Shown here piece after piece: positions 7,589 through 15,980 of a stretch of DNA of 16,608 nt. The stretch's first letter is position 1. Each line of letters begins with the position of its first letter. Both the position numbers and the translations under genes were made by a program. The stretch is from contig JAGWXN010000039.1 in the NCBI GenBank assembly GCA_018969885.1, forward strand, positions 1-16,608, read 5' to 3'. Source of the stretch: Betaproteobacteria bacterium (GTDB lineage: Bacteria; Pseudomonadota; Gammaproteobacteria; Burkholderiales; Burkholderiaceae). A model generated the notes under the pieces. The model was not told the DNA's origin and ran no database searches. It worked only from the letters and a program-made list of their open reading frames with translations.

Positions 7589-7614
7589 CCGCGGGGACTT
7601 GAGCCCCGCGGTTT
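7589..7614 (+). terminator. Rho-independent-type terminator after the barrel-protein gene
   Basis: CCGCGGGG (7589-7596) pairs perfectly with CCCCGCGG (7604-7611) around a 7-base loop and is followed by TTT. The stem is strong but the T run is short. It begins 10 bases after the stop at 7579, a usual place. Confidence 0.55.
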
Positions 7615-7641
7615 GCGGCGGTGACGGGCTGCGCATAGCAT
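7613..7641 (+). promoter_or_regulatory. Candidate promoter for the SNF2 helicase gene
   Basis: TTGCGG (7613-7618), a 17-base spacer and TAGCAT (7636-7641) form a modest sigma70-type match. Transcription would begin near 7648, leaving only about a dozen bases before ATG 7661, where no clear ribosome binding site is seen. Confidence 0.28.
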
Positions 7642-7660
7642 CCGGCCTTTCACCGTCTGG

Positions 7661-10600
7661 ATGTTCACTTTGCAAGACGCGCGCGCCTCCTCGCCGACCC
7701 CGTCAGATCCTACCGCCCCCCGGCCCACCGATCGAACCACCGCGCTGGGTGCCACCTTCTCGGCGCTCTGCCTCGCTGGATGTGCACGCAGCAAGTCCTG
7801 GCTGGTGGCATTCCTGAAGGAACTTGGCTGGACCTCCCCGCGCGGCGTCCCGTTCACGCTCGACGAGGTGGGGATCGCCTTGAATCGCCTCACAAACGAC
7901 GGCCTCGCAGAGACATTGCCCGGTCTCGGCTTCATCGCACCTGAAGAAGAGCGCGAGGAGTGGTTGCTCGAGTTCTTCGATGCCGACCTGATGGCGCGGG
8001 CCTGGAAAGCCTGGGTAAGGGCCCAGACGCCGATATCGGCCTCAAGCGCCTACACCCCGGTACCGATGCTTCGAGAGCCCGATGAACCGATCGCACTCGG
8101 TCGGCTTCTGGTGTATTCGTCGCTGGATCGCCACCAGTTCGACGCCCAGAGCGTTCATCTTCGGCTGACGGATGATCGACCGCTGGTGCTGGGGATGCTC
8201 GATCCGTTTTTGCCCGGTGCCTTCGCACGAATCGATGCCCGGCGCCGTCACCGCCTGCTCGAGCGCTGGACGACGATGTTCGACACCACGCAGCCGATCT
8301 GGCGTGGTCTGATCGACTGGCTCGATGCCCGTATCGAACCCGGCACCGGCGCCCCAGACGCCGGCGAATTAGGCGCAGCGCCACGGCTAGCGGTTGCACG
8401 GCGACGTGCCAACGCGGGTGACGTTCAGGGCGCGCTTGCCGCGATAGCGTCTCTGGACGACCCGCGGAGCGGGGAAATCGTCGCGCTGGTATCTGCCCTC
8501 GAAGGCCGCTGGGACGATGCCGTCCTCGGGTTTAAAAGCACTCGAAAGCTGATCGCGAGAGAGCGTAGTGCCCGACAGGGACTGCTCAGCGCGGAAGCTT
8601 TGCGCTGGTTTCTCATCGCCCTTCTCGCGCGTGCGGAATCTGCCGACTGGAGCACCGCACGCAAACTTGCCATCACGGAATCCGGCTCGCGTAAACCGGG
8701 CCTGGACGGCTGGGGGCTCTGGGCCCACGCCATCGGCTGCCGGCTGGGCGAGGAACGGCCCTCGCTACGGGCCTTCGCTGGCCCGGACGTCAGAGGCCAT
8801 CGCTCGCGTGAAGACCCCGACCGCTTGCTCCTCGCTGCCTGGTTGGGGCTGGAACCCGAGGGATGGACGCTTGAGCACTGCCAGGTCGTGCTGGAAGATC
8901 TCGCCCAGCGGCGACTCCTCTGCCGCGAAGACCTGCTGCGAGATGCGCTCAAGCGTCTCGGTTTGCCCGCGCCCGCTCCCGCCCAGAATCGACAGCACCT
9001 CGCACCCGCCTTCCTCGGCGCGCCGCGCGAGCCGTGGCGCGATGCGCTCGAGGCCATCGCGCGGATCACCCCCGCGCAGACGCCTTCCCGAACTGCCGTG
9101 CAGGCAGGTACGCTCGCCTGGGTCATCGATACCGATACGATCGGTCGGGTGATCGATATCGCGCCCCACGAGCGTCTGGCGAGTGTCCGGGCGCGCTCAA
9201 AGCTTCGCGAACTCACCCTCGCCAAGATTGCACGCGCCACCGATCTCGATCCGCGCGATGCCGCGGTCGCACGATGTATCGAGCCGATGCGTCGGGGCCG
9301 TAGCAGCTACGGTATCGATGTGTCGGCCGCAGCGGTCGCGCTGATCGGACATCCGGCGGTGATGCTCCGCGAGGCGCCGGATGAGCCCATCGAATTACGC
9401 GAGGCGCTGCCCGAACTGGAGGTCCGTCGCACGCGCGCTGACGACGGATCGGAAGCCTTCGAATTTCATCTGCTCGACCCGATCCGTGAATCGGATCTGC
9501 CGTTTCTCGGCGACCGCTGGACCGCCGCCAATCCCGAAACAGAAATCGCGCGGCGCAACAGCGTGCGCGTTTTACAAGGCCTTGAAGGGCACGCACGACT
9601 GCTGCGTATTTCGCCAGCGCATCGCCAGGTAGCCGAGCTGATTTCGCGGCGCTGGCGGGTGCCCGTGGATGCACGCGCCGAACTCGATGCTGCACTTCGC
9701 GCGCTGGCCGGCCACTTCCAGCTGCAAAGCGACGCCGAAGCCGGCAATGCGGTGGACAGCGACAGCCGGCTGCGCGCGCAATTTTCACCCCGGGGAGACG
9801 CAGTGCAGTTGCGGCTGGTCGCACAGCCGTTCGGCGCTTTCGGGCCGACTCTGACCCCGGGCAGCGGCCGAGAGCGGACACTCACCGTGCATGAGGGGCT
9901 CGAACTCTCCACCCGGCGTGACCTTCAGGCCGAGCGCGCGCATCTGCAACAGGTGATGGAGACACTGCCCTTCCTCGCCGATGACGATCCCGCCGACGCG
10001 TGCTGGCTGCTGACCGATCCCGAACAGACGCTTCAGGCGGTCGAGCGCCTGCCCACACTCGATTGCATCGCGGGCCTGGACTGGCCACGTGGCAAATCGC
10101 TTCGCGTCAACACGCTCAGCCCGCAGGCGATTAGCGTCTCCGTGGCATCCTCCTCCGACTGGTTTGCACTTCAGGGTGAAGTGCGGATCAATGAGGCCCG
10201 CGTGCTGTCGCTGCAAAACCTGCTGGGCATGATTCGCGATCACGGCGCGCGTCGCTTCGTGCCGCTCGGCGATGGCGAGTACCTCGCGCTGACCGAGCGG
10301 CTGCGGACCCAACTCGCCGATCTGGCCGCAGTCTCCGAATCGAACACCGACCGGCTGGTGCTACCCCGCGCCGCCGCAGCATTTGCCGAGGCAGCGCTGG
10401 CGGACTTTTCCATCGAAGCCGATCAGCCGTGGCTTGCTGGCGCCCGGCGACTGGAGGAAGCGGCAGCGCTGGAAGTCGAGGTGTCTGAGGCGCTACAGGC
10501 GGAGCTTCGCGACTATCAGCGTGACGGCGTCACCTGGATGACCCGCATGGCGCATGCTGGACTGGGCGCCATCCTGGCCGACGACATGGGTCTGGGAAAA

Positions 10601-11875
10601 ACCATCCAGACACTCGCGCTCCTGCTCGGTCGCGCCGCGCTGGGCCCAGCGCTCGTCGTCGCGCCCACTTCGGTCTGCGGCAACTGGGTCGCGGAGGCTG
10701 CGCGCTTTGCGCCACCGCTTCGGGTACTGGCGTTCGGCGCAGGCGATCGCACGGCCATGCTGGAGGCGCTCGGCGCGGGCGATGTGGTGGTCGCAAGCTA
10801 TGCGCTCACCATGATGGAAGGTGCTGCGCTCGCCGAGCGTCGCTGGTCTACGCTGGTCCTCGATGAAGCGCAGATGCTCAAGAACGCGGCCACACAGCGC
10901 GGGCGCGCGATTGCAGCGCTCAACGCCGATTTCCGGCTGGCGCTGACCGGCACCCCAGTGGAGAACCGCCTGAGCGATTTGTGGTCGATCATGAATCTGC
11001 TGAATCCCGGTTTACTCGGCAAAGCGAGCGAATTCAATGAGCGCTTTGCGAGTCCGATCGAACGGCAGCGCGATGAGCCGACCCGCGCCCGGCTGCGTCG
11101 TCTCATCAGTCCTTTTCTTCTTAGACGTACCAAAGCTCAGGTGCTAGCCGACCTGCCCGAGCGTACTGAGATCGTTCATCGCGTCGAGCCCGGCGAACGC
11201 GAGCGCGAGTTCCTCGAGGCCCTGCGTCGCTCAGCGCGTGAACGCGTCGCCGATCTCGATGGCGACGATCCGCAGCAATCTTTCCATGTGCTGGCCGAGC
11301 TCACCCGGCTACGCCGGGCGGCATGCGATCCTCGTCTCGTGGCGCCCGAACTCGGGCTGATCGGCGAGAAGGTGCAGGAGTTCGAACGACTTGCCCGCGA
11401 GCTGAGTGCGGGTCGCCACAAGGCACTGGTCTTCAGCCAGTTCACCGACTTCCTGGATCTGCTGGGCGAGCGACTGGAGCATGCGGGAATCCGCTATCAG
11501 ACCCTGACCGGAAGCACCCCGGCCACCGAGCGAACGCGACGCGTAGCGGCGTTTCAGGCAGGCGACGGCGACCTGTTCCTCATCAGTCTCAAGGCGGGCG
11601 GCTTCGGTCTCAACCTCACGGCCGCCGATTACGTGATCATCGTGGATCCTTGGTGGAACCCCGCCGCAGAAGACCAGGCAAGCGGCCGCGCACACCGCAT
11701 CGGACAGCAGCGCCCGGTCACGGTCTATCGACTGGTCACCGCCGGATCGATCGAAGAGCAGATCATCGACCTTCACCGCCGCAAACGCGACCTCGCCGAT
11801 GGCGTCCTGCAGGGTCAGGATACCGGGACGGTGATCAGCACCGACGAACTGCGGGCACTCCTGGGCGCCAACTGA
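7661..11875 (+). CDS. Large SNF2-family DEAD/DEAH-type helicase with long uncharacterised N-terminal region
   Basis: 1404 residues. The C-terminal third is a complete SNF2 motor: LRDYQRDGVTWM, motif I DDMGLGKT (974-981), motif Ia VVAPTSVCGNW, motif II DEAQ (1068-1071), motif III LTGTPVENRLSDLWSIM, motif IV VFSQFTDFLDLLG, motif V KAGGFGLNLT and motif VI QASGRAHRIGQQRP with R1343 and R1346. This is an ATP-driven double-stranded DNA translocase motor in the HepA/COG0553 group; the cellular role of this subfamily is not established. A segment near 833-880 (DWFALQGEVRI, then RRFVPLGDGEYLAL) resembles the accessory domain found just before the motor in other bacterial SNF2 proteins. Residues 1 to about 830 match nothing I recognise; they are Arg/Glu/Ala-rich and look helical. 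No SWIM zinc finger is seen. It stands alone between a terminator and a convergent gene. The start is the only ATG at this end but lacks a good ribosome binding site. Confidence 0.9.
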   Translation: MFTLQDARASSPTPSDPTAPRPTDRTTALGATFSALCLAGCARSKSWLVAFLKELGWTSPRGVPFTLDEVGIALNRLTNDGLAETLPGLGFIAPEEEREEWLLEFFDADLMARAWKAWVRAQTPISASSAYTPVPMLREPDEPIALGRLLVYSSLDRHQFDAQSVHLRLTDDRPLVLGMLDPFLPGAFARIDARRRHRLLERWTTMFDTTQPIWRGLIDWLDARIEPGTGAPDAGELGAAPRLAVARRRANAGDVQGALAAIASLDDPRSGEIVALVSALEGRWDDAVLGFKSTRKLIARERSARQGLLSAEALRWFLIALLARAESADWSTARKLAITESGSRKPGLDGWGLWAHAIGCRLGEERPSLRAFAGPDVRGHRSREDPDRLLLAAWLGLEPEGWTLEHCQVVLEDLAQRRLLCREDLLRDALKRLGLPAPAPAQNRQHLAPAFLGAPREPWRDALEAIARITPAQTPSRTAVQAGTLAWVIDTDTIGRVIDIAPHERLASVRARSKLRELTLAKIARATDLDPRDAAVARCIEPMRRGRSSYGIDVSAAAVALIGHPAVMLREAPDEPIELREALPELEVRRTRADDGSEAFEFHLLDPIRESDLPFLGDRWTAANPETEIARRNSVRVLQGLEGHARLLRISPAHRQVAELISRRWRVPVDARAELDAALRALAGHFQLQSDAEAGNAVDSDSRLRAQFSPRGDAVQLRLVAQPFGAFGPTLTPGSGRERTLTVHEGLELSTRRDLQAERAHLQQVMETLPFLADDDPADACWLLTDPEQTLQAVERLPTLDCIAGLDWPRGKSLRVNTLSPQAISVSVASSSDWFALQGEVRINEARVLSLQNLLGMIRDHGARRFVPLGDGEYLALTERLRTQLADLAAVSESNTDRLVLPRAAAAFAEAALADFSIEADQPWLAGARRLEEAAALEVEVSEALQAELRDYQRDGVTWMTRMAHAGLGAILADDMGLGKTIQTLALLLGRAALGPALVVAPTSVCGNWVAEAARFAPPLRVLAFGAGDRTAMLEALGAGDVVVASYALTMMEGAALAERRWSTLVLDEAQMLKNAATQRGRAIAALNADFRLALTGTPVENRLSDLWSIMNLLNPGLLGKASEFNERFASPIERQRDEPTRARLRRLISPFLLRRTKAQVLADLPERTEIVHRVEPGEREREFLEALRRSARERVADLDGDDPQQSFHVLAELTRLRRAACDPRLVAPELGLIGEKVQEFERLARELSAGRHKALVFSQFTDFLDLLGERLEHAGIRYQTLTGSTPATERTRRVAAFQAGDGDLFLISLKAGGFGLNLTAADYVIIVDPWWNPAAEDQASGRAHRIGQQRPVTVYRLVTAGSIEEQIIDLHRRKRDLADGVLQGQDTGTVISTDELRALLGAN

Positions 11876-11890
11876 TTCACCACATCGCCC

Positions 11891-11916
11891 GCTCGCGACC
11901 TCAGAAGAAAGCGAGC
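11891..11916. terminator. Possible shared hairpin between convergent genes
   Basis: GCTCGC (11891-11896) pairs with GCGAGC (11911-11916) around a 14-base loop, where the helicase gene and the minus-strand hydrolase gene converge with only 25 bases between them. No T run flanks it on either strand, so it is a weak bidirectional terminator candidate. Confidence 0.2.
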
Positions 11917-12788
11917 AGGCGCTCAGCCACGTCGTCGGGTCGCTCCTCGGCCAGATAGTGACCACAGGCGAGCGCCTCGCCCTGTACATTGAGTGCAACC
12001 TTGCGCCACTCGTCAAGCACGTCAAAGCAGCGATGCACCACGCCATGCTGTCCCCACAGCACCAGCGTGGGCGATTCCAGACGCAGGCCGGCGCGACGGT
12101 CGCTTCGGTCATGATCAAGATCGATGCCAGCCGAGGCACGGTAGTCTTCACAGAAGCCGTGAAGCGTGGCCGGATCGGCCGCACAGCGCTGATATTCAGC
12201 CAGCACCTCAGGCTCAAACGGTGCAAGCCCGGCGTGGCGCCCACCCAGCATGCTGCGAACATAGTCCGGACCCTTCGCGGCAAGCAGCGTTTCCGGCAGG
12301 GGGTGAGGCTGTATCAAAAAGAACCAGTGCCAGTAGGCGCGCGCAAACGCCTCCGAGGTCTGCTCGTACATCGCAAGCGTGGGTGCGATATCGAGAAGGG
12401 CCAGCGCCGTCACACGCTGCGGATGGTCAGCCGCCATCCGGTGCGCCACCCGGGCGCCACGATCATGGGCCGCCACCGTAAACTGTTCATGACCCAGGCT
12501 TCGCATGAGTTCGATGCAGTCCGTCGCCATCACGCGCTTACTGTAGTTGGCGTGATCGGGTGTACCGACCGGCTTATCGCTGTCACCGTAGCCACGCAGA
12601 TCGGGCGCTACCAAAGTAAAGCGAGATGCCAGTGCAGGCCAGACCTTGCGCCACATCAGATGCGTTTGCGGATGACCGTGAAGCAGGAGCAGAGGCGGCC
12701 CCGACTCGGGACCGAGACGAACGTTGAGACTGACGCTACCGTATGCTGAGACCGTGACCCGCCGGGTGGGGGCATCGTAAATGGACAT
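11901..12788 (-). CDS. Alpha/beta hydrolase, haloacetate / fluoroacetate dehalogenase type
   Basis: 295 residues, normal for the family. Seen: oxyanion block LLLLHGHPQTHLMW (33-46), nucleophile elbow AHDRGARVAHR with D109, carboxylate-binding R110 and R113, catalytic acid D133 in LLDIAPT, halide-pocket H154 and W155 in AYWHWFFL, Y216 in CEDYRA and catalytic H277 in ACGHYLA. These line up in order and spacing with the Asp-Arg-Arg-Asp-His-Trp-Tyr-His set known from fluoroacetate dehalogenases (Asp110, Arg111, Arg114, Asp134, His155, Trp156, Tyr219, His280 in the Rhodopseudomonas enzyme). Such enzymes displace halide from 2-haloacetates by an aspartyl ester, giving glycolate. The aspartate nucleophile and paired arginines argue against an ordinary esterase; a related epoxide hydrolase remains possible. 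The pocket tryptophan expected near 184 seems to be Arg. Last gene of the minus-strand cluster, 85 bases after lysR-type gene. Cytoplasmic; no signal peptide. Confidence 0.86.
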   Translation of the reverse strand: MSIYDAPTRRVTVSAYGSVSLNVRLGPESGPPLLLLHGHPQTHLMWRKVWPALASRFTLVAPDLRGYGDSDKPVGTPDHANYSKRVMATDCIELMRSLGHEQFTVAAHDRGARVAHRMAADHPQRVTALALLDIAPTLAMYEQTSEAFARAYWHWFFLIQPHPLPETLLAAKGPDYVRSMLGGRHAGLAPFEPEVLAEYQRCAADPATLHGFCEDYRASAGIDLDHDRSDRRAGLRLESPTLVLWGQHGVVHRCFDVLDEWRKVALNVQGEALACGHYLAEERPDDVAERLLAFF

Positions 12789-12818
12789 GCTGGCCCTTTC
12801 GTGCGGGAGGGGTCAGCG

Positions 12819-12848
12819 AAGATACCGCCCGGAGCCGGTAGCGATCAA
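12819..12848 (-). promoter_or_regulatory. Candidate promoter for the dehalogenase-like gene
   Basis: On the minus strand TTGATC (12848-12843), an 18-base spacer and TATCTT (12824-12819) each match the sigma70 consensus at four of six positions. It lies in the 85-base gap after the LysR-type gene and about 30 bases before the start at 12788. It would allow separate expression of the last gene of the cluster and is a possible target of the LysR regulator. Confidence 0.35.
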
Positions 12849-12873
12849 GCGATACGGGCCATGCGAACCCGCC

Positions 12874-13797
12874 CTAGTGTTGACGCGCTGCAAGGCTGGT
12901 CGCGGCAAGCGCCTGCATGTGCGCGACGGTCAACTCACAGAATGCAGTCACGGCAGGCGGCAGGCTGCGCCGCGCCCTGACGTAAACACCCAGGAGCGAG
13001 GGCGCTGCCTCTTTGAGCGGAATATGAACCAGACGACGTCTTGCAAGTTCGTCTTCGATGCCAAACCGGTTGACGAACGCAATGCCCCGACCTTGTAGCG
13101 CAATACGCTTCATGAGCTCAAACGAACCGGTTTCCAGAATCACCTCGGGCGCTTCAACCTGCGCGGCCAGCAAGGGTTCGAGAGCCTCCCGTAGCGTGAG
13201 GTCCGCTGCAGGTAAAACCATGGGAAATCGCATGCAGTGACTGAAGCGAACCGACTTCATGCTGGCCAGGGGATGCGAGGGTCGGGCGACCACCCCCAGA
13301 TCAAATGACGCCACTGCAAGCTGCCGGAGCTCGGGGTTACGCTGATGTACAAATCCGATGGCGATATCAGCGGATCCATCCATCACCCGTTCAATGGCGC
13401 GCCTGGACCCACTGATCCCCACCGAAAAGGTGACTCTGGGATAACGCTCGGCCATGCGCCCGAGGAGAGTCGGTACGAAGGCATGGGTGAGCGCTTCAAC
13501 CGTGACCAGCCCCACATGCCCAGACTGCAGACCGTCAAGCGCCTGCAGCTCCTGGCTCATGCGCTCTTCGTCCTGCATCACATGAATCGCGTGGCGCGCC
13601 AATACCTCACCCGCGGGCGTGAGCTGTAACCCGGTGGGCAGGCGCTCGAACAACGGGGATCCGATCAGCGACTCAAACGCCAGCAACTGGCGATTGAGCG
13701 CCGAAGGTGAGATGTGCAGCTGGCGCGCCGCCTGACGAATGGAGCCCGCGCGACGGATGGCATCGAAATGGCGCAGGGCGCGAGACTGAAATTTCAT
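12874..13797 (-). CDS. LysR-family transcriptional regulator
   Basis: 307 residues, a standard LysR length. The N-terminal winged helix-turn-helix covers about 5-64 with AGSIRQAARQLHISPSALNR, then LIGSPLFERLPTGLQLTPAG. The C-terminal effector-binding region spans about 90-293 and opens with HVGLVTVEAL. The start ATG overlaps the stop of the MFS gene in an ATGA junction, and a strong GGAGGGA (minus strand, 13815-13809) lies 11 bases upstream, inside the MFS gene. LysR proteins usually sit divergent from their targets, whereas this one is embedded in the cluster and is probably co-transcribed with the transporter. It likely senses a small acidic effector linked to the transporter or the hydrolases (inference). 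Confidence 0.93.
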   Translation of the reverse strand: MKFQSRALRHFDAIRRAGSIRQAARQLHISPSALNRQLLAFESLIGSPLFERLPTGLQLTPAGEVLARHAIHVMQDEERMSQELQALDGLQSGHVGLVTVEALTHAFVPTLLGRMAERYPRVTFSVGISGSRRAIERVMDGSADIAIGFVHQRNPELRQLAVASFDLGVVARPSHPLASMKSVRFSHCMRFPMVLPAADLTLREALEPLLAAQVEAPEVILETGSFELMKRIALQGRGIAFVNRFGIEDELARRRLVHIPLKEAAPSLLGVYVRARRSLPPAVTAFCELTVAHMQALAATSLAARQH

Positions 13798-14993
13798 GAT
13801 CGATCAGGTCCCTCCGTTGGCGCGGGCTGCAAAACATAGAAGAAGAGACAGGTCCATAAAGCGAGCGCGACAGCACTCAGCGCGATCGCCATCACCACGC
13901 CCAGGCTCGCGCCTGCGGCGCCCGACAAAATCGCGCCAAGAACAATGCCAAGCAGCCGTGTGACGTTGATGAGCGAGCCCGCCAGCCCCCGATTGTCAGC
14001 GGGCACGGCCTCGAGCGTGCGTTCCTGGTAGCCCACCTGAAACACGCCCATCCCGACGCCCGCCAACCAGAGCGCTACGGCAAGCATCGCTGCACTCTGC
14101 GCAGACAGCACCAGCGCGATCAAGGCCAGGCCCACCACCGAAAGCGATTGCCCCGATTTCACCAGCACCGCTGAGCGCAGCCTGGATGAGGCGCCGCGGT
14201 AGCGCGCGAGCCACAGACTCGTCATCAGCGACCCCGCAGGAAAGAGCGCAATCAGCGCTCCCGCGCCCGCCACAGGAAGGCTTGGCCACCCGGCGAGCGC
14301 GAAAGGCACCCACAACATGATCGAAAACAGCGCGCCCTGAACGACGACCGACGCGGCTTGCAAGCCCAGGAACGGTGGCGCGCGCAGCGCGGTCCAGGCG
14401 ACTGCCGCGGCAGCCGGTCTGGCCGCATGGCCGGTCGCGTGACCGATGATCGCAAGCCCCCAGGGCGCAAGGAACAGCACGAGCAGGGCGAGCGGCGCCC
14501 GATACAAAAAGACGCCTGGCCAGCCGAACGCGTCAATCAACCATCCGCCCGCAAGCGGCCCCAGCGCAAGCGCGCCGCTGATCGCACTCGCGTAGAGGGC
14601 AAGCGCCTTGGGGCGCTCGGCAGGCGAACTCGCCATGCTCACCAGCGCAGGCGCGCAGGCCATGGCCATCCCTACCGCTGCGCCCTGGAGCGCACGCAGC
14701 CCAACCAGCGACAGGAAATCGCCGGCCATGGCGAGCGCGCCATGCGCGAAGACGCTCCCCGCCATACCGACGAGAAACATTCGCCGATGTCCGTAGACAT
14801 CGCCCAATCGGCCAAACAGCAGCGACGACAGCGACTGGGTGAAGACAAACGCAATCACCACCCAGACGATGTCACGAGGAGCCACCTCGAACGCCGCGGT
14901 AATCGCAGGAAACGCCACATTGACCGCAGTGTCGAGCGGCGCCACCATCGCGCCCAGGCAAACCAGGGCGAGGGCGAAAGCGGGTCGCTTCAT
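13794..14993 (-). CDS. MFS transporter (drug/metabolite type)
   Basis: 399 residues, mostly hydrophobic with about 12 membrane spans by eye. Span 1 contains PLDTAVNVAFP (19-29), close to the LD-T-VNVALP motif of the DHA2 drug:proton antiporter group, and the loop after span 2 has motif A GRLGDVYGHRR (61-71). DHA2 members usually have 14 spans and about 480-520 residues, so this is a shorter relative. It acts in the inner membrane and moves a small compound with a proton gradient; import or export cannot be decided from sequence. It starts 6 bases after the stop of the upstream alpha/beta hydrolase and overlaps the LysR start by 4 bases, so the three genes form one transcription unit. A moderate AGGCGAG precedes the start. 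Confidence 0.9.
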   Translation of the reverse strand: MKRPAFALALVCLGAMVAPLDTAVNVAFPAITAAFEVAPRDIVWVVIAFVFTQSLSSLLFGRLGDVYGHRRMFLVGMAGSVFAHGALAMAGDFLSLVGLRALQGAAVGMAMACAPALVSMASSPAERPKALALYASAISGALALGPLAGGWLIDAFGWPGVFLYRAPLALLVLFLAPWGLAIIGHATGHAARPAAAAVAWTALRAPPFLGLQAASVVVQGALFSIMLWVPFALAGWPSLPVAGAGALIALFPAGSLMTSLWLARYRGASSRLRSAVLVKSGQSLSVVGLALIALVLSAQSAAMLAVALWLAGVGMGVFQVGYQERTLEAVPADNRGLAGSLINVTRLLGIVLGAILSGAAGASLGVVMAIALSAVALALWTCLFFYVLQPAPTEGPDRS

Positions 14994-14999
14994 CCGTGA

Positions 15000-15980
15000 T
15001 CACTCGCCTGCGGCATTGGCCACCCCGCGAATCAGCTCGGCGCATTCCTGCGGACGTGTGAGCGGCAGCATGTGCCCAGCGTCAATCTGATGCAGCCGGG
15101 CATGGTGCACCGCCTGCATCAACCGCTCGCCCTGGAAGGTAGCCGAGAGCACGCGATCCTGCCTGCCATAGAGCACTTCGATGGGTAGCGTCGGCCGGTT
15201 TCCCAGCGTGGGGTAGCTCGCGGTGAGCGCTTCCATCCAGACCGGGATATCCATCAGATCGCGCGCCGCCGCGAGTACATGTGCCGGACGCAGCACCAGC
15301 GAGCCGCCGCCCTGTGAGGCGAAATCAACCGGCACGGGGTCCGGCGCGAAAATATCGGTGAGCCAGCGTTCGCGCTGCAGGCGAGCCACCGGGACCGCTA
15401 CGGTCCATGCCAGGGCACGCCAGACCCAATCGGCGAGCCGAAGCGTCTGAACCAGGTGGCGGGACACCCGAACCGGCGCATGCGTGAGCGGGGCGAGGAG
15501 TGCAAGTCCGGCAATTCGGGCTGGCTGCCTGAGTGCAGCGCCCAGCGCAATAGCCCCGCCAAGCGAATGCCCCACCAACACCATACGTTCAATCTGCAGG
15601 TGGGCTGCCAGCACCTCCACCAGATCGGCCTGCGCAGCGAGGCTGGGCGTAACGCCTGCCCGCCAACTCGAATAACCCGAACCGGGGCGATCAAAGGCAA
15701 TCACGCGATACGTGGGAGCCAGGCTCTCGATCAACCGGTAGCTGAAATGGCGAAGCTGCCCACCCAGCCCATGCAACAGCATGATGGTCGGCGCCCGACC
15801 CGGGGTGAGCGGGCCGCGATCAACCACATGGAGTCGGGCGCCAGGCAGATCAACGAACCGCCCGAGCGGCGGGACTTCGACCGCCGCCCGCTTGGCCAGT
15901 GCTGCGGTGAGCGCCGCGAGCGACAACCCCGCTGCCAGCGGTGCGAGCGCGATCAAGGACAGCGGAACGGACCCGGACAT
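15000..15980 (-). CDS. Alpha/beta hydrolase with N-terminal membrane anchor or signal
   Basis: 326 residues from the ATG at 15980, which has AAAGG 5 bases upstream; the frame stays open to 16220 but the extra 80 residues look non-coding and cross the promoter of the opposite gene. The N-terminus has a hydrophobic stretch (about 6-29), a membrane anchor or uncleaved signal. The catalytic set is visible: oxyanion LLHGLGG (68-74), nucleophile elbow VGHSLGG with S139, acid D275 in YGRQDRV and base H303 in DAGHMLPL. A serine nucleophile points to an esterase, lipase or C-C hydrolase type activity, unlike the aspartate enzyme at the other end of the cluster. FDRPGSGYS (96-104) is the usual strand-4 block. 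First gene of the minus-strand cluster; substrate unknown. Confidence 0.88.
   Translation of the reverse strand: MSGSVPLSLIALAPLAAGLSLAALTAALAKRAAVEVPPLGRFVDLPGARLHVVDRGPLTPGRAPTIMLLHGLGGQLRHFSYRLIESLAPTYRVIAFDRPGSGYSSWRAGVTPSLAAQADLVEVLAAHLQIERMVLVGHSLGGAIALGAALRQPARIAGLALLAPLTHAPVRVSRHLVQTLRLADWVWRALAWTVAVPVARLQRERWLTDIFAPDPVPVDFASQGGGSLVLRPAHVLAAARDLMDIPVWMEALTASYPTLGNRPTLPIEVLYGRQDRVLSATFQGERLMQAVHHARLHQIDAGHMLPLTRPQECAELIRGVANAAGE

Noticed and set aside
8425..9240. 271-codon minus-strand open frame inside the helicase gene
   Set aside because: Ser/Arg-rich shadow with no motif; the + strand frame is continuous through the whole helicase.
7661..11875. Helicase as part of a multi-gene phage-defence island
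   Set aside because: No nuclease, methyltransferase or other defence partner lies beside it; the neighbours are a glycosidase-like gene and a metabolic cluster.
11309..12283. 324-codon minus-strand frame bridging the helicase end and the hydrolase
   Set aside because: It overlaps two well-supported genes in the wrong frames and shows no domain.
11958..12749. 263-codon plus-strand frame opposite the dehalogenase-like gene
   Set aside because: Antisense to a gene with a complete catalytic set; composition and lack of motifs mark it as a shadow.
14358..14999. 213-codon plus-strand frame opposite the MFS gene
   Set aside because: Extremely Arg/Gln/His-rich, the usual reverse image of a hydrophobic membrane-protein gene.
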